Origin: Luteolibacter flavescens
Lineage (GTDB): Bacteria; Verrucomicrobiota; Verrucomicrobiia; Verrucomicrobiales; Akkermansiaceae
Direction: 5' to 3'
Length of the DNA: 64,000 nucleotides
NCBI RefSeq assembly: GCF_025950085.1
Contig: NZ_JAPDDS010000002.1
Coordinates: 248,001 to 312,000, forward strand
The notes under the pieces were generated by a model. It did not search any database, was not told the DNA's origin, and saw only the letters and a list, made by a program, of their open reading frames with translations. The number at the start of each line of letters is the position of its first letter. Position 1 is the first letter of the stretch. Of the stretch, positions 7,079 to 15,859 are shown piece by piece. A program made the translations under genes and the position numbers.

Positions 7079-7309
7079 ATGGATCTAACCATTCTCACCG
7101 AACTTGAAGCCGCGCATCCGCGGCTGCTGAAGCGCACGACGCTTCAGGCGGGCGTGAGCCTTGCCGAGGACAACTTCACGAAGACGGCCTTCGACCGCGC
7201 CATGGTGGTGCTGGAGCAGAAGGGAGACATCCGCATCCAGGCGGGCGAGGACGTGCAACGCGTCGCCATCACCGCCGCAGGCCTGAACCGCCTTGCCGAG
7301 ACCCGATGA
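7079..7309 (+). CDS. Small winged-helix-like phage protein
   Basis: A 76-residue protein whose layout (ELEAAHPRLLKRTTLQAGVS, then TAFDRAMVVLEQKGDIRIQ, then a short beta hairpin QRVAITAAGLNRLAE) looks like a winged helix. Small proteins like this occur just upstream of the terminase genes in Mu-like late operons. It ends three bases before the small terminase start. Function not known. Confidence 0.5.
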   Translation: MDLTILTELEAAHPRLLKRTTLQAGVSLAEDNFTKTAFDRAMVVLEQKGDIRIQAGEDVQRVAITAAGLNRLAETR

Positions 7310-7312
7310 TCC

Positions 7313-7861
7313 ATGAGCAGCGACAAGAAGCCACGATCCGACAGCAAGCTGGACGCGATGCCGGAGAGCCGCGTGCTGGAGCTGCGGGACATGCTGATGG
7401 CCGGGGCGAAGTATCAGGATGCGCTCGGCTGGCTCGCGGTGGAATGCGGCGTGCAGGTCTCGTCATCGGCGCTCACCTCTTTCTATCGGCGACACTGTGC
7501 GCCGCTGGTGCGGGACAAGCGCAAGCTGGCGGTGCTGAAGTCGGAAGCGTTGGGCGATGCGATGAGCAAGGACCCGGCGAAGTGGGACGGCGCGATCATC
7601 GAGAAGGTGAAACAGCGCGTCTTCGAATTCCTGGACGCGGACAGTGCGAAGCCGGAGGAGCTGATGCTGGTGGTGGACGCCGTGACGAAGGCGAACAAGG
7701 ACCGGCGCGACGACAAGAAGGCGGCGTTGGAGCGCGAGAAATTCGAGGAGCAGAAGCGCAAAGCAAGGAAGGCCGAAGAGGCCGAGGGAGTGGTGGGCAA
7801 CGATGCGCTCTCGGCGGACGAGAAGCAGAAGCGCCTGAAACAGATTTTCGGAATGGGCTGA
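7313..7861 (+). CDS. Small terminase subunit, Mu gp27/DUF3486-like
   Basis: A 182-residue protein directly upstream of the large terminase, overlapping it by one base (TGATG). The N-terminus (SKLDAMPESRVLELRDMLM) followed by a helix-turn-helix ending in SSALTSFYRRH resembles DUF3486, the Mu gp27 family. The C-terminal half is a highly charged helix (AALEREKFEEQKRKARKAEE). Small terminases recognise phage DNA and regulate the packaging ATPase. The assignment rests on the N-terminal pattern and position. Confidence 0.7.
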   Translation: MSSDKKPRSDSKLDAMPESRVLELRDMLMAGAKYQDALGWLAVECGVQVSSSALTSFYRRHCAPLVRDKRKLAVLKSEALGDAMSKDPAKWDGAIIEKVKQRVFEFLDADSAKPEELMLVVDAVTKANKDRRDDKKAALEREKFEEQKRKARKAEEAEGVVGNDALSADEKQKRLKQIFGMG

Positions 7862-9387
7862 TGGCTGATCCCAAGAAAGACGCGATGGAGCAACTGCGCT
7901 GCCAGGTGGCCGAGGCCAAGGCAGAGGCGCAGGCTAATCCCTTGTGGGAAATGACCCGTGAGGAGATGGAGCCGCTGGTTGCCTCGCACGAGCTGGGCTC
8001 AACCCGGAGCGGGTGGAAGAATCCATACCCAGAAGGCGATCCGCGGTCACTGCTGCTGGAATACCAGTTCGTGCCTTTCCATGACCGGAGCCGGTTCAAG
8101 TTTCAGCTCCAGTCGCGTCAGACCGGAAAGGACTTCACCATGCAGGGTGAGATCGTGGAGGACTGTCTTTCCAATGCGGGGTCTCAGTGGATGGTCGCGG
8201 CTCCCACCGAACGCCAGGCACTCGACTCGCTGGAGCAAGGCAAGCTGTGGGCCGAGGCCTTCGGTTTGCACATCGAAGACGTGCTCAATGAGTACGAGGG
8301 CAACAGTTCGCAGCACCTTCTCAAGAGCAGCGAGATCATCTTTCATAACGACAGCCGGGAACGCGCGGTGCCTGGCAAACCCGACAACGTGCGTGGACGC
8401 TCCGCCAGCGTCGCCATCACCGAGTACGACTTCCTGGAGAACCCTCTCGCCACGTGGAGGGCGCTGTTGCCATCCATCGTGAACCCGCTCCGGGGCGGCG
8501 AGAAGAAGTGCCGCGTGGTCACCACGCCCAACGGCGTCGGCGGTGCCGGTCACAAGCTCTGGACCAAGGGCGACGGCGAGCACATGCGGTGGAGCCGTCA
8601 CAAGGTCACGATCTATCAGGCCGTCCTGATGGGCCTTCGCACCAATGCGGCCGCCCTTATCGAGGCGATGGATGATCCCGATGGCGTGGCACAGGAGCTG
8701 TTCTGCGAGTTCCTCGACACGGTCAACGTGCTGCTGCCTTACGATCTGATCGCCCTGGCGGAGAGCGCGGAGGCCAGCGAGGCGTGGAGCATCTCCGAAG
8801 CGATGCTCGCCCACTCCACGTTCCTCGGCATCGACTTTGGCCGGACCAATGATCCGACCGTCTGTTGGACGCTTCAGCGGGTGGGTGACATCCTCTGGAC
8901 CCGCGAGGTGCTTGTCCTTGAGAACGTCAGCACGCCGGACCAGTTCCAGATCCTTGATGACCGCATCCGCGCGGCTGATCGTGTCTGCTTCGACTACACC
9001 GGCCCGGGAATCGGCCTCGGTGACCTGATGGTCAAGAAGCACAGCCAGTGGAAGCCGGAAGCTCACAAGCTCGGCAAGGTGGAGCTGTGCCAGTTCTCCG
9101 CGAAGTTCAAGCGGTCGATCTTCCCGAAGCTACGGCGGGCCTTTGAGGCTCCCACGAAGCTCCGCATCCCGATCAGCACCGTGATCCGCGAAGATCTCCA
9201 CGAGATGAAGCAGGTCATCTCCAATGGCGAATACAACTATTGGGCGGCGCGCACGAAGGAGGGTCACTCCGACCGATGCACGGCCCTTGCACTCGCCGTG
9301 CGGGCTGCCGGTGAGAATGGAGGCTTTAGCTTTCTTCCTCATTCATCCGGCCGTCGCACCCGCAACAAGGAAAGGAGCGTCTGGTGA
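7861..9387 (+). CDS. Large terminase subunit, Mu gp28-like
   Basis: The 508-residue packaging motor starts at MADPKKDAMEQL, one base into the stop of the small subunit. The ATPase domain has a Walker A-like loop QSRQTGKDFT (residues about 84-93) and a Walker B region VAITEYDFL with Glu188; the residue before the Glu is Thr rather than the usual Asp. The nuclease domain begins at LGIDFGRTNDPT (first acidic residue about 325) and continues with VCFDYTGPG. Size and order fit the Mu gp28 family. It pumps DNA into the prohead. A frame open from 7306 was rejected because it overlaps the small subunit. Confidence 0.85.
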   Translation: MADPKKDAMEQLRCQVAEAKAEAQANPLWEMTREEMEPLVASHELGSTRSGWKNPYPEGDPRSLLLEYQFVPFHDRSRFKFQLQSRQTGKDFTMQGEIVEDCLSNAGSQWMVAAPTERQALDSLEQGKLWAEAFGLHIEDVLNEYEGNSSQHLLKSSEIIFHNDSRERAVPGKPDNVRGRSASVAITEYDFLENPLATWRALLPSIVNPLRGGEKKCRVVTTPNGVGGAGHKLWTKGDGEHMRWSRHKVTIYQAVLMGLRTNAAALIEAMDDPDGVAQELFCEFLDTVNVLLPYDLIALAESAEASEAWSISEAMLAHSTFLGIDFGRTNDPTVCWTLQRVGDILWTREVLVLENVSTPDQFQILDDRIRAADRVCFDYTGPGIGLGDLMVKKHSQWKPEAHKLGKVELCQFSAKFKRSIFPKLRRAFEAPTKLRIPISTVIREDLHEMKQVISNGEYNYWAARTKEGHSDRCTALALAVRAAGENGGFSFLPHSSGRRTRNKERSVW

Positions 9388-9514
9388 TCGCGCTGAAATC
9401 GATTTCTAGGGGGGCTTCCATTTCCGTCGCCCCATCGCATGCAATTTTGCCGATACGGCCTCCTGGGCGTATGCACGGCGCTGCACGGTGCCAGTCCGGG
9501 AAGGGAGGTGACCG

Positions 9515-11563
9515 ATGAGCGACCGGACCAAGGCTCCTGCCGCGGATCGCGTGTCCGCCTGGTCGCGGATGGCGGGCATCCTGAACCGTGCCGTCTCCGT
9601 GGTGAGCTATCGCCTCCACGTCGCCGCGGCGAACCTGTGGCGCGACTCCTACAACCCGCTCCGCGGCCTCACGATCTCGCGCGCCATCAACCTGCTGGAG
9701 GCCGGTGAGCGCGGCGAGTATGCCGACCTGCAATGGACTTACCGGTTCATCGAGATGCAGGACGCCACCCTAGGCGCGTTGCTTGAGCGCCGGACCGCCG
9801 CGATCCAGCGGCTCGATTGGAACATCAAGGTCCGCGAGAACGTCCCCGCCGGAAAGGAGGAGATCGCCCGCACACAGGAAGCGGCTCTCCGCGCGGCCTA
9901 CGAACGGATCACAAACCTGAGTTCCGCGCTGGAAAGCCTGGCGATGGCCAGCTTCCGCGGCTTCACCCATCTGGAGAAGGTGCTCGATGCCGCGGGCAAC
10001 GTGGTCGAGTTCGCGCCGGTCGATCAATGGTTCTGGGTCCGCCACGGTCTCTATGGCCGCTGGCAGATGAACAAGGAGGCCCGCTTCGGCGTGGCGCTCG
10101 GCGAGGATGTCCCGCTTGAGCGCTTCATCATCCGCGAGGTTTCGCGCCCCATCAACCGCGTCGCGCTGATCTGCTTCGTCAGGAAGGGCCTCTCGCAAAA
10201 GGATTGGGACGGATTCATCGAGACCTTCGGGATTCCGGCAGTCTTCATCATCGCGCCCGAGAACATCCCGAAGGACAAGACCGAGGAATACCTGGACGCT
10301 GCCGACCAGGTGAGCAGCGACGCGCGCGGCGTGCTGCCGGGCGGATCGGACGTGAAGACCGTGGACAACGGCGCGCGCGGGGCGAATCCCTTCAAGGAGC
10401 ACATCGACTATCAGGACAGCCAGGTCGTGCTTCGTGGCACGGGTGGCAAGCTGACCATGCTGAACGATGCCACCGGTCTCGGCTCCGGGCAGAGTGATGC
10501 CCACGAGAAGACCTTTGACGACATCGCCGCCGCCGAGGCGAAGGAAGTCTCCGAGATCCTCCAAAAGCAGTTCGACGCGCAGATCCTTGCGGCTGTCACG
10601 CCCGGGGAAGCGGCCTTCGCCTATTTCGAGCTGGCGGCGAATGAAGAGACCGACGCGGGCAAGGTGGTGGCCGACGTGGCGACCCTCGACGGCGCGGGCT
10701 ACGACGTGGACACCGACTTCATCAAGGAGAAGACGGGCTATCCGGTGACGCGCAAGGTGGTGGCTCCTCCAGCCACCGGCCCGGCCCCATCGACGGCTCC
10801 CGCCGATCCGATCCTCAACCGCGGCGAGGGTGACGAGAGGTGGAAGCGCTTCGCCCGCGAGACAGGCACGCTGGGCATCCCGCGGGATGTGATGCCGCAG
10901 ATCAACCAGGGCAACCGCGCAGCGATGGTCGCCTTCCTCCGCAAGCGTGGCATCGACTACGTCCGCGAAACCGCCAAGCCCTCCGATCTCAAGCCGAGCC
11001 AGGCCGAGTATTCGCCCGAGAAGGTAGAGCGTGCCCGGGCGAAGCGCGGAACGCTGCGCGCGCTCCTCGTGTCCGCGGATCATCACGTGATCGACGGGCA
11101 TCACCAGTATCTCTCCGATCTCCAGGACGCGCCTAACAAGCCAATCGACATCTTCCGCCTCAAGGCTCCCGCGATGCAGGTGATCGGCACGCTGCTTGCC
11201 ATGCCATCCACCACGACGGCGGACATGCCGATCCGCAACCGGGACGAAGACGAAAGCGATCAGCCCGAGGCCGACGATCTGAAGGCGAAGGCAATCGCCG
11301 AGATGATCGGCGTCACGGCCTCCGCGCTGGAGCCCGTGGCGGATCTGGTGGCCGATCTTGCAAAGGACGTGCAGGGCGACCGCACGGGTGATGCGGAATG
11401 GCTGGCGGCTTTCGAGGAAGCGGCGCTCCGCCTGCCGGAATTCTTCGACGTGAGCGGGGCCGATGCCTTCGCCGGGATGCTTGAGGCCAGTCTCGGCGGT
11501 GCCGTGCTCCGCGGTGCCCGCGACGGCCTGAACGGAACCCCCACTGACGACGACAAGGAATGA
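9515..11563 (+). CDS. Portal protein (Mu gp29/DUF935-like) with embedded ParB-like domain
   Basis: The 682-residue product is longer than usual portals of this family (about 500). Residues 1 to about 430 fit the DUF935 portal: LLEAGERGEYADLQWTYRFI, ALLERRTAAIQRLDWNI and FIETFGIPAVFIIAPENIP. After a Pro/Ala linker, residues about 455-575 carry a ParB-like segment: RDVMPQINQGNRAAMVAFL, KPSQAEYSPEKVERA and SADHHVIDGHHQYLSD (DGHH near 527-530). A portal-type tail rich in acidic residues follows. The start has a strong ribosome binding site (GGAGGTGACCG-ATG). The portal forms the DNA channel at the head vertex; the role of the extra domain is unknown. Confidence 0.85.
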   Translation: MSDRTKAPAADRVSAWSRMAGILNRAVSVVSYRLHVAAANLWRDSYNPLRGLTISRAINLLEAGERGEYADLQWTYRFIEMQDATLGALLERRTAAIQRLDWNIKVRENVPAGKEEIARTQEAALRAAYERITNLSSALESLAMASFRGFTHLEKVLDAAGNVVEFAPVDQWFWVRHGLYGRWQMNKEARFGVALGEDVPLERFIIREVSRPINRVALICFVRKGLSQKDWDGFIETFGIPAVFIIAPENIPKDKTEEYLDAADQVSSDARGVLPGGSDVKTVDNGARGANPFKEHIDYQDSQVVLRGTGGKLTMLNDATGLGSGQSDAHEKTFDDIAAAEAKEVSEILQKQFDAQILAAVTPGEAAFAYFELAANEETDAGKVVADVATLDGAGYDVDTDFIKEKTGYPVTRKVVAPPATGPAPSTAPADPILNRGEGDERWKRFARETGTLGIPRDVMPQINQGNRAAMVAFLRKRGIDYVRETAKPSDLKPSQAEYSPEKVERARAKRGTLRALLVSADHHVIDGHHQYLSDLQDAPNKPIDIFRLKAPAMQVIGTLLAMPSTTTADMPIRNRDEDESDQPEADDLKAKAIAEMIGVTASALEPVADLVADLAKDVQGDRTGDAEWLAAFEEAALRLPEFFDVSGADAFAGMLEASLGGAVLRGARDGLNGTPTDDDKE

Positions 11564-12573
11564 ATGCGAAGATCCTCAACCGCGGCCAGGACGCGCCGCC
11601 CTCGGACGGCTGGTATCAGATCGAAGTCTGCGGCACATGGCCTGCCGGTCACTGGCCGGACGAGCACGCGCGATATCCGGGCCGCCAGCGCCGCCAGGTG
11701 ATCGACGCGAAGGCCATCGAGTCCATCGTCAACCGCTTCGCCGCCGAGAAGGCATCCGCGGGCGATAACTTCGCGGGCATCCTGGTGGACAATGACCACC
11801 TCTCGCACGACCTCGACAAATCCACCGCCGCTTTTGCCTGGGCGAAGGATCTGCGCGTGAAGGACGGCCAGCTTGAGGCACGCCTGGATCTCACCGACCT
11901 CGGCGAGCCCGCCATCCGCAACAAGCGCTTCAAGTTCTTCAGCACGGAGTTCGATCCCGAGGATCTGGAAGACCTCGGCAATGGCGACGTGCGCCCTCTC
12001 CGACTCTCGGGCCTCGCCTTCACCAACCGGCCTAACAACCGGGGAGGACGGCCCATCACCAACCGCACCGGCGCGCAGCCGGACAACCCGACCGAACCGA
12101 CCAAACCACCGATGAAAGCCATCGCCGAAAAACTGGGTCTGCCCGCCGACGCCGACGAAGCAGCCATCCTCGCCAAGATCACCGAGATCATGGGCTCCAA
12201 TGAAACCATGAAGACGAAGGAAGCCGAGACGGAAGCCGACGCCATCATGAACACCCTCGGGAAGAACATCCCGGAGGGAGCCCGCGCCCACTGGCGCGGA
12301 GAGCTGATCAAGAACCGCGCCTCCGCCGAGGCCGCGATCAAGCTATCCTTCCCGGCCAACGCGACCCGGGAAGAGCCCGCCCGCATCTTCAACCGCGGCA
12401 CTGCCACCTCTCCGGCTCCGGTCGAGAAGACGGACGGCGCGCAGGATGATGGCCCGACCGCCGCCGAGAAGAAGCAGGCCGCCGCGATCCGCAACCGCGC
12501 TTCCGCCATCCAGGCGACCGAGAAGGTTCCCTTCGCGACCGCCTTCGCCCGCGCCCAAGCCGAACTCGGCTGA
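11560..12573 (+). CDS. Head maturation protease and scaffold, Mu gpI-like
   Basis: The 337-residue protein overlaps the portal stop by ATGA. The N-terminal 165 residues fit the Mu gpI protease family: FAGILVDNDHLSHDLDKSTA and KFFSTEFDPEDLEDLGNG, then PLRLSGLAFTNRPNNRG. The C-terminal half is helical and charged like a scaffold, beginning near MKAIAEKLGLPADADEAAIL (Met at codon 12112). In Mu the 3' half of gene I is also made separately as scaffold gpZ; a similar internal start at 12112 is possible but has no obvious ribosome binding site. Confidence 0.8.
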   Translation: MNAKILNRGQDAPPSDGWYQIEVCGTWPAGHWPDEHARYPGRQRRQVIDAKAIESIVNRFAAEKASAGDNFAGILVDNDHLSHDLDKSTAAFAWAKDLRVKDGQLEARLDLTDLGEPAIRNKRFKFFSTEFDPEDLEDLGNGDVRPLRLSGLAFTNRPNNRGGRPITNRTGAQPDNPTEPTKPPMKAIAEKLGLPADADEAAILAKITEIMGSNETMKTKEAETEADAIMNTLGKNIPEGARAHWRGELIKNRASAEAAIKLSFPANATREEPARIFNRGTATSPAPVEKTDGAQDDGPTAAEKKQAAAIRNRASAIQATEKVPFATAFARAQAELG

Positions 12574-12613
12574 TACCCCGTCCCGATCCGAATCACATCC
12601 CACGATCCAATCC

Positions 12614-13060
12614 ATGAACACCGCACTCGCGATCTTCCCGGAGCAATCCAACACGCAGGAAGGACCATTCCAGGTCCTGGCCGGTGAAAACCTGACCGGC
12701 CTCGCTGGCCGCGTCGTCAAGCTCACCCACGACACCGGCAAGCCGGAGGTGCAGCTCCCCAATGACGTGCATGAGGAGGCCGATTACCTCCTGCTCGACG
12801 GAGGCCCGGACGGGTCTCATGTCACCGTCATCGCCCTGAGCCGCGACCGCAATGTCCGCGTGCGCCTGGATGGCACCTGCAACCCCGGCGACAAGCTCAC
12901 GCTCGCGGCCATCAATGGCGCGAACGATGGCAAGGTCCGCACCGTGCCGGCCACCGCCGATACCTACTGGGTTTTCCTCCGCGCGGAGGAAAAGGGCGTG
13001 GATGAGCAGCTCGTCCTCTGCCGCCTGCTGCCGAATCCCGGCCCGCAAGTCGTGGCCTGA
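12614..13060 (+). CDS. Capsid decoration/cement protein, DUF2190-like
   Basis: A 148-residue protein between the protease and the major capsid gene, the normal place for decoration proteins in Mu-like and HK97-type head modules. It is predicted beta-rich: LTGLAGRVVKLTHDTGKPEV, VIALSRDRNVRVRLDGTCNP and GDKLTLAAINGANDGKVRTV. These resemble DUF2190-type capsid cement proteins, which have a similar 'processed, nominal value' beta fold. The start at 12614 was chosen because the upstream part of the longer frame overlaps the protease gene. Confidence 0.6.
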   Translation: MNTALAIFPEQSNTQEGPFQVLAGENLTGLAGRVVKLTHDTGKPEVQLPNDVHEEADYLLLDGGPDGSHVTVIALSRDRNVRVRLDGTCNPGDKLTLAAINGANDGKVRTVPATADTYWVFLRAEEKGVDEQLVLCRLLPNPGPQVVA

Positions 13061-13115
13061 TCCGTCCGGCCCCATCCGAGCCAACTCAACCACCTAGCAT
13101 CACCAAATCACTTCC

Positions 13116-14042
13116 ATGAAACTCGCTTCCATCGGCAGCAATCCCCTCATCAAGGAATACGCCCAAGGCGCGGCACAGTCCGCGGCGTCTCCTGTCGCCA
13201 GCTTCATCGCTCCTCCGGTCCAGGTCGGCACCTCCACGGGCCGCTTCAAGATCTACGACGAAAAGCACCGCTTCCGCATCCCGAACACGCTCCGCGCCCT
13301 CGGCGGTGCCGCCACGCAGCTCGGCTTCACTGCGGCGGACGGGACCTACAACTGCGCACCCAACGCGCTCGATTTCCCGGTCGATAATCTGGAGAAGCTG
13401 GAGACAGCCGACATCGAGAACATCATGCAGGAAGGTGCCGACATGGTCGCCGCCGCCGCGTCGCTCGCCCACGAAAAGAAAGTCATCGACCTCGCCCTCA
13501 CAGCCGCGGGCGCGGGCACCGCACTGTCGATTGGAGGCGGGGACGATGTGATCGACCAATTGGACAAGCGCATCCTCCAGGTCGTCAAGGCGGCCCGCTA
13601 TGGCGCGCTCATGGGTATCGGCATCATCTTCGGCGCGGGTGCCTACCGGGTCGTCAAGAATCACCCCTCGGTCAAAGGCCGCTTCGTTTCGGGCGGCAAT
13701 AGCAAGTTCGCGGTGCCGAGCCTCGACAACATCGCGGAGATGCTGATCGCGAAGCCCGAGGTGCAGATGAGCCTGATGTGCTTTGACGACGCCCCGGAGG
13801 GACTCCCGGAAGACATCGAATTCCTGATGGACGGCGACATCCTGATCTTTGCCCGCATGGCGAATCCCACCCGTCGCGATCCGTCCTTCATGAAGACCTT
13901 CCGCCTGCGGGGGCAATGGATGGTTCCGGGCTCCTACCAGAAGGAAGACGGCCGCGGCGAGGTCGCCAAGTTCGACTGGTCTGAAGATGTCCAGGTCACC
14001 AACTCGCAAGCGGTGGACCGCGCCACCGTGGCGGTCGCCTGA
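13116..14042 (+). CDS. Major capsid protein
   Basis: A 308-residue protein of the Mu gpT/HK97-fold type, directly after the decoration gene. The N-terminal arm (NPLIKEYAQGAAQSAASPVA), a VGTSTGRFKIYDEKHRFRIP strand, the long helix around EKLETADIENIMQEGADMVA and an ending beta region (FRLRGQWMVPGSYQ) fit the family. Hundreds of copies form the capsid shell. A stem-loop directly downstream may separate its transcript from the connector genes. Confidence 0.8.
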   Translation: MKLASIGSNPLIKEYAQGAAQSAASPVASFIAPPVQVGTSTGRFKIYDEKHRFRIPNTLRALGGAATQLGFTAADGTYNCAPNALDFPVDNLEKLETADIENIMQEGADMVAAAASLAHEKKVIDLALTAAGAGTALSIGGGDDVIDQLDKRILQVVKAARYGALMGIGIIFGAGAYRVVKNHPSVKGRFVSGGNSKFAVPSLDNIAEMLIAKPEVQMSLMCFDDAPEGLPEDIEFLMDGDILIFARMANPTRRDPSFMKTFRLRGQWMVPGSYQKEDGRGEVAKFDWSEDVQVTNSQAVDRATVAVA

Positions 14043-14072
14043 TAGATCATCGCAAGGCCCTGCCTTCGATCC

Positions 14073-14112
14073 GGGAGGCGGGCGGGTTTTGGGTTTTTCC
14101 CGCCCGCCTCTC
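14073..14112 (+). terminator. Strong hairpin after the capsid gene, possible attenuating terminator
   Basis: A 12-base perfect stem (GAGGCGGGCGGG at 75-86 of the 14,000 block, pairing with 14099-14110) encloses a 12-base T-rich loop. There is no T-run after the stem, so it may act as a partial terminator or as a 3' RNA stabiliser rather than a full rho-independent terminator. Confidence 0.55.
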
Positions 14113-14157
14113 CATCGAGAGCACGACCGATCCACCACACATCCACCCACCGATTCC

Positions 14158-14625
14158 ATGCCTGAGCCTTGGGTCACCATCACCGAAGACGAAGTCCTCG
14201 ACAGCATGACGCTCGTGGAGCGCGAGGACTTTGCCCAGGTCTCCACGGCGGCGGGGCGGCCGGACCGGCTTCCCGGCATCATTTCCGATTTAATCGCGGA
14301 GGTGCGCGGCTACATCGCCACCTGGAGCCAGAACTCGCTCAGCGCGGATGCGACCAAGATCCCGCAGGGCTTCCGTGCCCGGGCGCTCAGCATCATCCGC
14401 TGGCGGACGCTGATCACGATCCCCGGATACGATCCGGGGCCAGCAAGGAAGGATGATTGGGAGAAGGCGGAGGCCTTCATGAAGGACGTGGCCACCGGGA
14501 AGATCCGCCCGCAGCCCGCACCCGATGCCGTGCCCACCGAAGTGCCCGGCGAGAAGCCCCATGCCACGCCGAGGATCTATGCTCGCGGTCGTCAATTCAC
14601 CCGCCGTTCGCAGGACGGCATCTAA
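14158..14625 (+). CDS. Head-tail connector, Mu gp36/DUF1320-like
   Basis: The 155-residue protein starts at MPEPWVTITEDEVLDSM. The central part, SDLIAEVRGYIATWSQNSL followed by ARALSIIRWRTLITIPGY, has the form of DUF1320 adaptor proteins (Mu gp36), which sit between portal and tail. A Pro-rich, low-complexity C-terminus follows. A longer frame starting at 13987 overlaps the capsid gene and was rejected. Confidence 0.65.
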   Translation: MPEPWVTITEDEVLDSMTLVEREDFAQVSTAAGRPDRLPGIISDLIAEVRGYIATWSQNSLSADATKIPQGFRARALSIIRWRTLITIPGYDPGPARKDDWEKAEAFMKDVATGKIRPQPAPDAVPTEVPGEKPHATPRIYARGRQFTRRSQDGI

Positions 14626-14627
14626 CG

Positions 14628-14963
14628 ATGACACCCAATCATGCCACCCTCTGGATTCCCTTTGCTGACGGTCGTGTCGCCCGCGTGCGCATCGACATGC
14701 ACTCGGCGGTGTTGCCCACGCCCTTGGAAGTTGAAGCCCCGGTGATGCCGAGCCGCGCGGATGTGGAAAGTGTGTCCCTCAGTCTTGCCCGCGGTGAGGC
14801 GATGGCCTCGCCCCCCTTCGAGGTCGGTCTCCAGCCCGCTCCGCCACGTCGCGTCGAGATCTCTGTCTGCCCACGTTGCCACGGCATGGGGTGGGTGCCC
14901 AGCCGGACCGATACCGACACCGATCCCTGCCCGCAATGCTCCCTGCCCCCCCTGGGCCGCTGA
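14628..14963 (+). CDS. Small zinc-ribbon protein
   Basis: A 111-residue protein with a C-terminal zinc knuckle pair, CPRCHGMGW and later CPQC, like the CxxC..CxxC pairs of DnaJ-type or ribbon proteins. The N-terminal part is beta-like (ATLWIPFADGRVARVRID) and the middle is Pro/Ser-rich. It starts two bases after the connector gene and ends eight bases before the Dam methylase gene. A role in DNA or protein binding is likely but not shown. Confidence 0.6.
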   Translation: MTPNHATLWIPFADGRVARVRIDMHSAVLPTPLEVEAPVMPSRADVESVSLSLARGEAMASPPFEVGLQPAPPRRVEISVCPRCHGMGWVPSRTDTDTDPCPQCSLPPLGR

Positions 14964-14971
14964 TCCCTTTC

Positions 14972-15859
14972 ATGACTCCTGACATCAATTGTTCCGCTCT
15001 TCCCGATGAGGATCTCGCGATCCTCCTGGAGACGCTTGCGTCCGTCGTCCGCACACCGGCACCGCCCGTCCCCGGATCACCCAAGCCCGTGGTCGCCTGG
15101 CAGGGTGGCAAGCGCTGGCTCGTGAAGGAGCTGCTGCCGCTGATCCCGGAGCACAAGATGTATGTGGAGCTCTTCTGCGGCGGCGGTGCCCTCCTCTGCG
15201 CGAAGAAGCCGAGCCAGGCCGAGGTGGTGAACGATGCGGACAGCGAGCTGGTGAACCTTTACCGTATCGTGAAGTGGCATCTGGAAGAGCTGATGAGGGA
15301 GCTGGACTGGTGCCTCAACAGCCGCCAGGAGTTCGCGGACTTCAAGGCCCAGCGCGGGCTCACCGATATCCAGCGGGCCGCCCGGTGGATGATGCGGATG
15401 AAGAACGGCTTTGGCGGCGCTCCCGATTACTTCGGACGCTCGCGCAATGGTGCCGGTGCGGCCTTCTCATCGAAGGCGGGGAAGCTGGCACTGCTCCGCG
15501 CGATGAATCGCCGCCTGGACAAGGTGGTCATCGAGAACCTCGACTGGAAGGATTGCATCCGTCTCTACGATCAGAAGCCCGCGGTCTTCTTCTGTGATCC
15601 GCCCTACACGACCGGCGAGGCCCGCTACGGCGCATGGACCATCGACGATCTCGCCCGCTTCAGGGAGGAGGGCCTCGACCAGTTGAAGGGCACCTGGATC
15701 CTGACCATCGACGACACGCCCGCCAACCGGCTGCTCTTCCGCGACTGCCTCATCAAGCCGGTGAGCCGGAAGAACGGGATCGGCCACGCCGCCGATGGCA
15801 GCACCTCCGTTTACCACGAGCTGATCATCCGTCCCGACGACGGACGCCACAAACCGTGA
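14972..15859 (+). CDS. Phage DNA adenine methyltransferase (Dam, D12 class)
   Basis: The 295-residue enzyme transfers a methyl group from S-adenosylmethionine to adenine N6. The N-terminal motif VVAWQGGKRWLVKELLPLIP, the cofactor motif YVELFCGGGALLC and the catalytic DPPY at 209-212 are all present, in the order of the alpha-class Dam family. It lies inside the head gene block and overlaps the next gene (GTGA). It probably protects phage DNA from host restriction or marks it for packaging or regulation. Target sequence cannot be read from the protein. Confidence 0.85.
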   Translation: MTPDINCSALPDEDLAILLETLASVVRTPAPPVPGSPKPVVAWQGGKRWLVKELLPLIPEHKMYVELFCGGGALLCAKKPSQAEVVNDADSELVNLYRIVKWHLEELMRELDWCLNSRQEFADFKAQRGLTDIQRAARWMMRMKNGFGGAPDYFGRSRNGAGAAFSSKAGKLALLRAMNRRLDKVVIENLDWKDCIRLYDQKPAVFFCDPPYTTGEARYGAWTIDDLARFREEGLDQLKGTWILTIDDTPANRLLFRDCLIKPVSRKNGIGHAADGSTSVYHELIIRPDDGRHKP

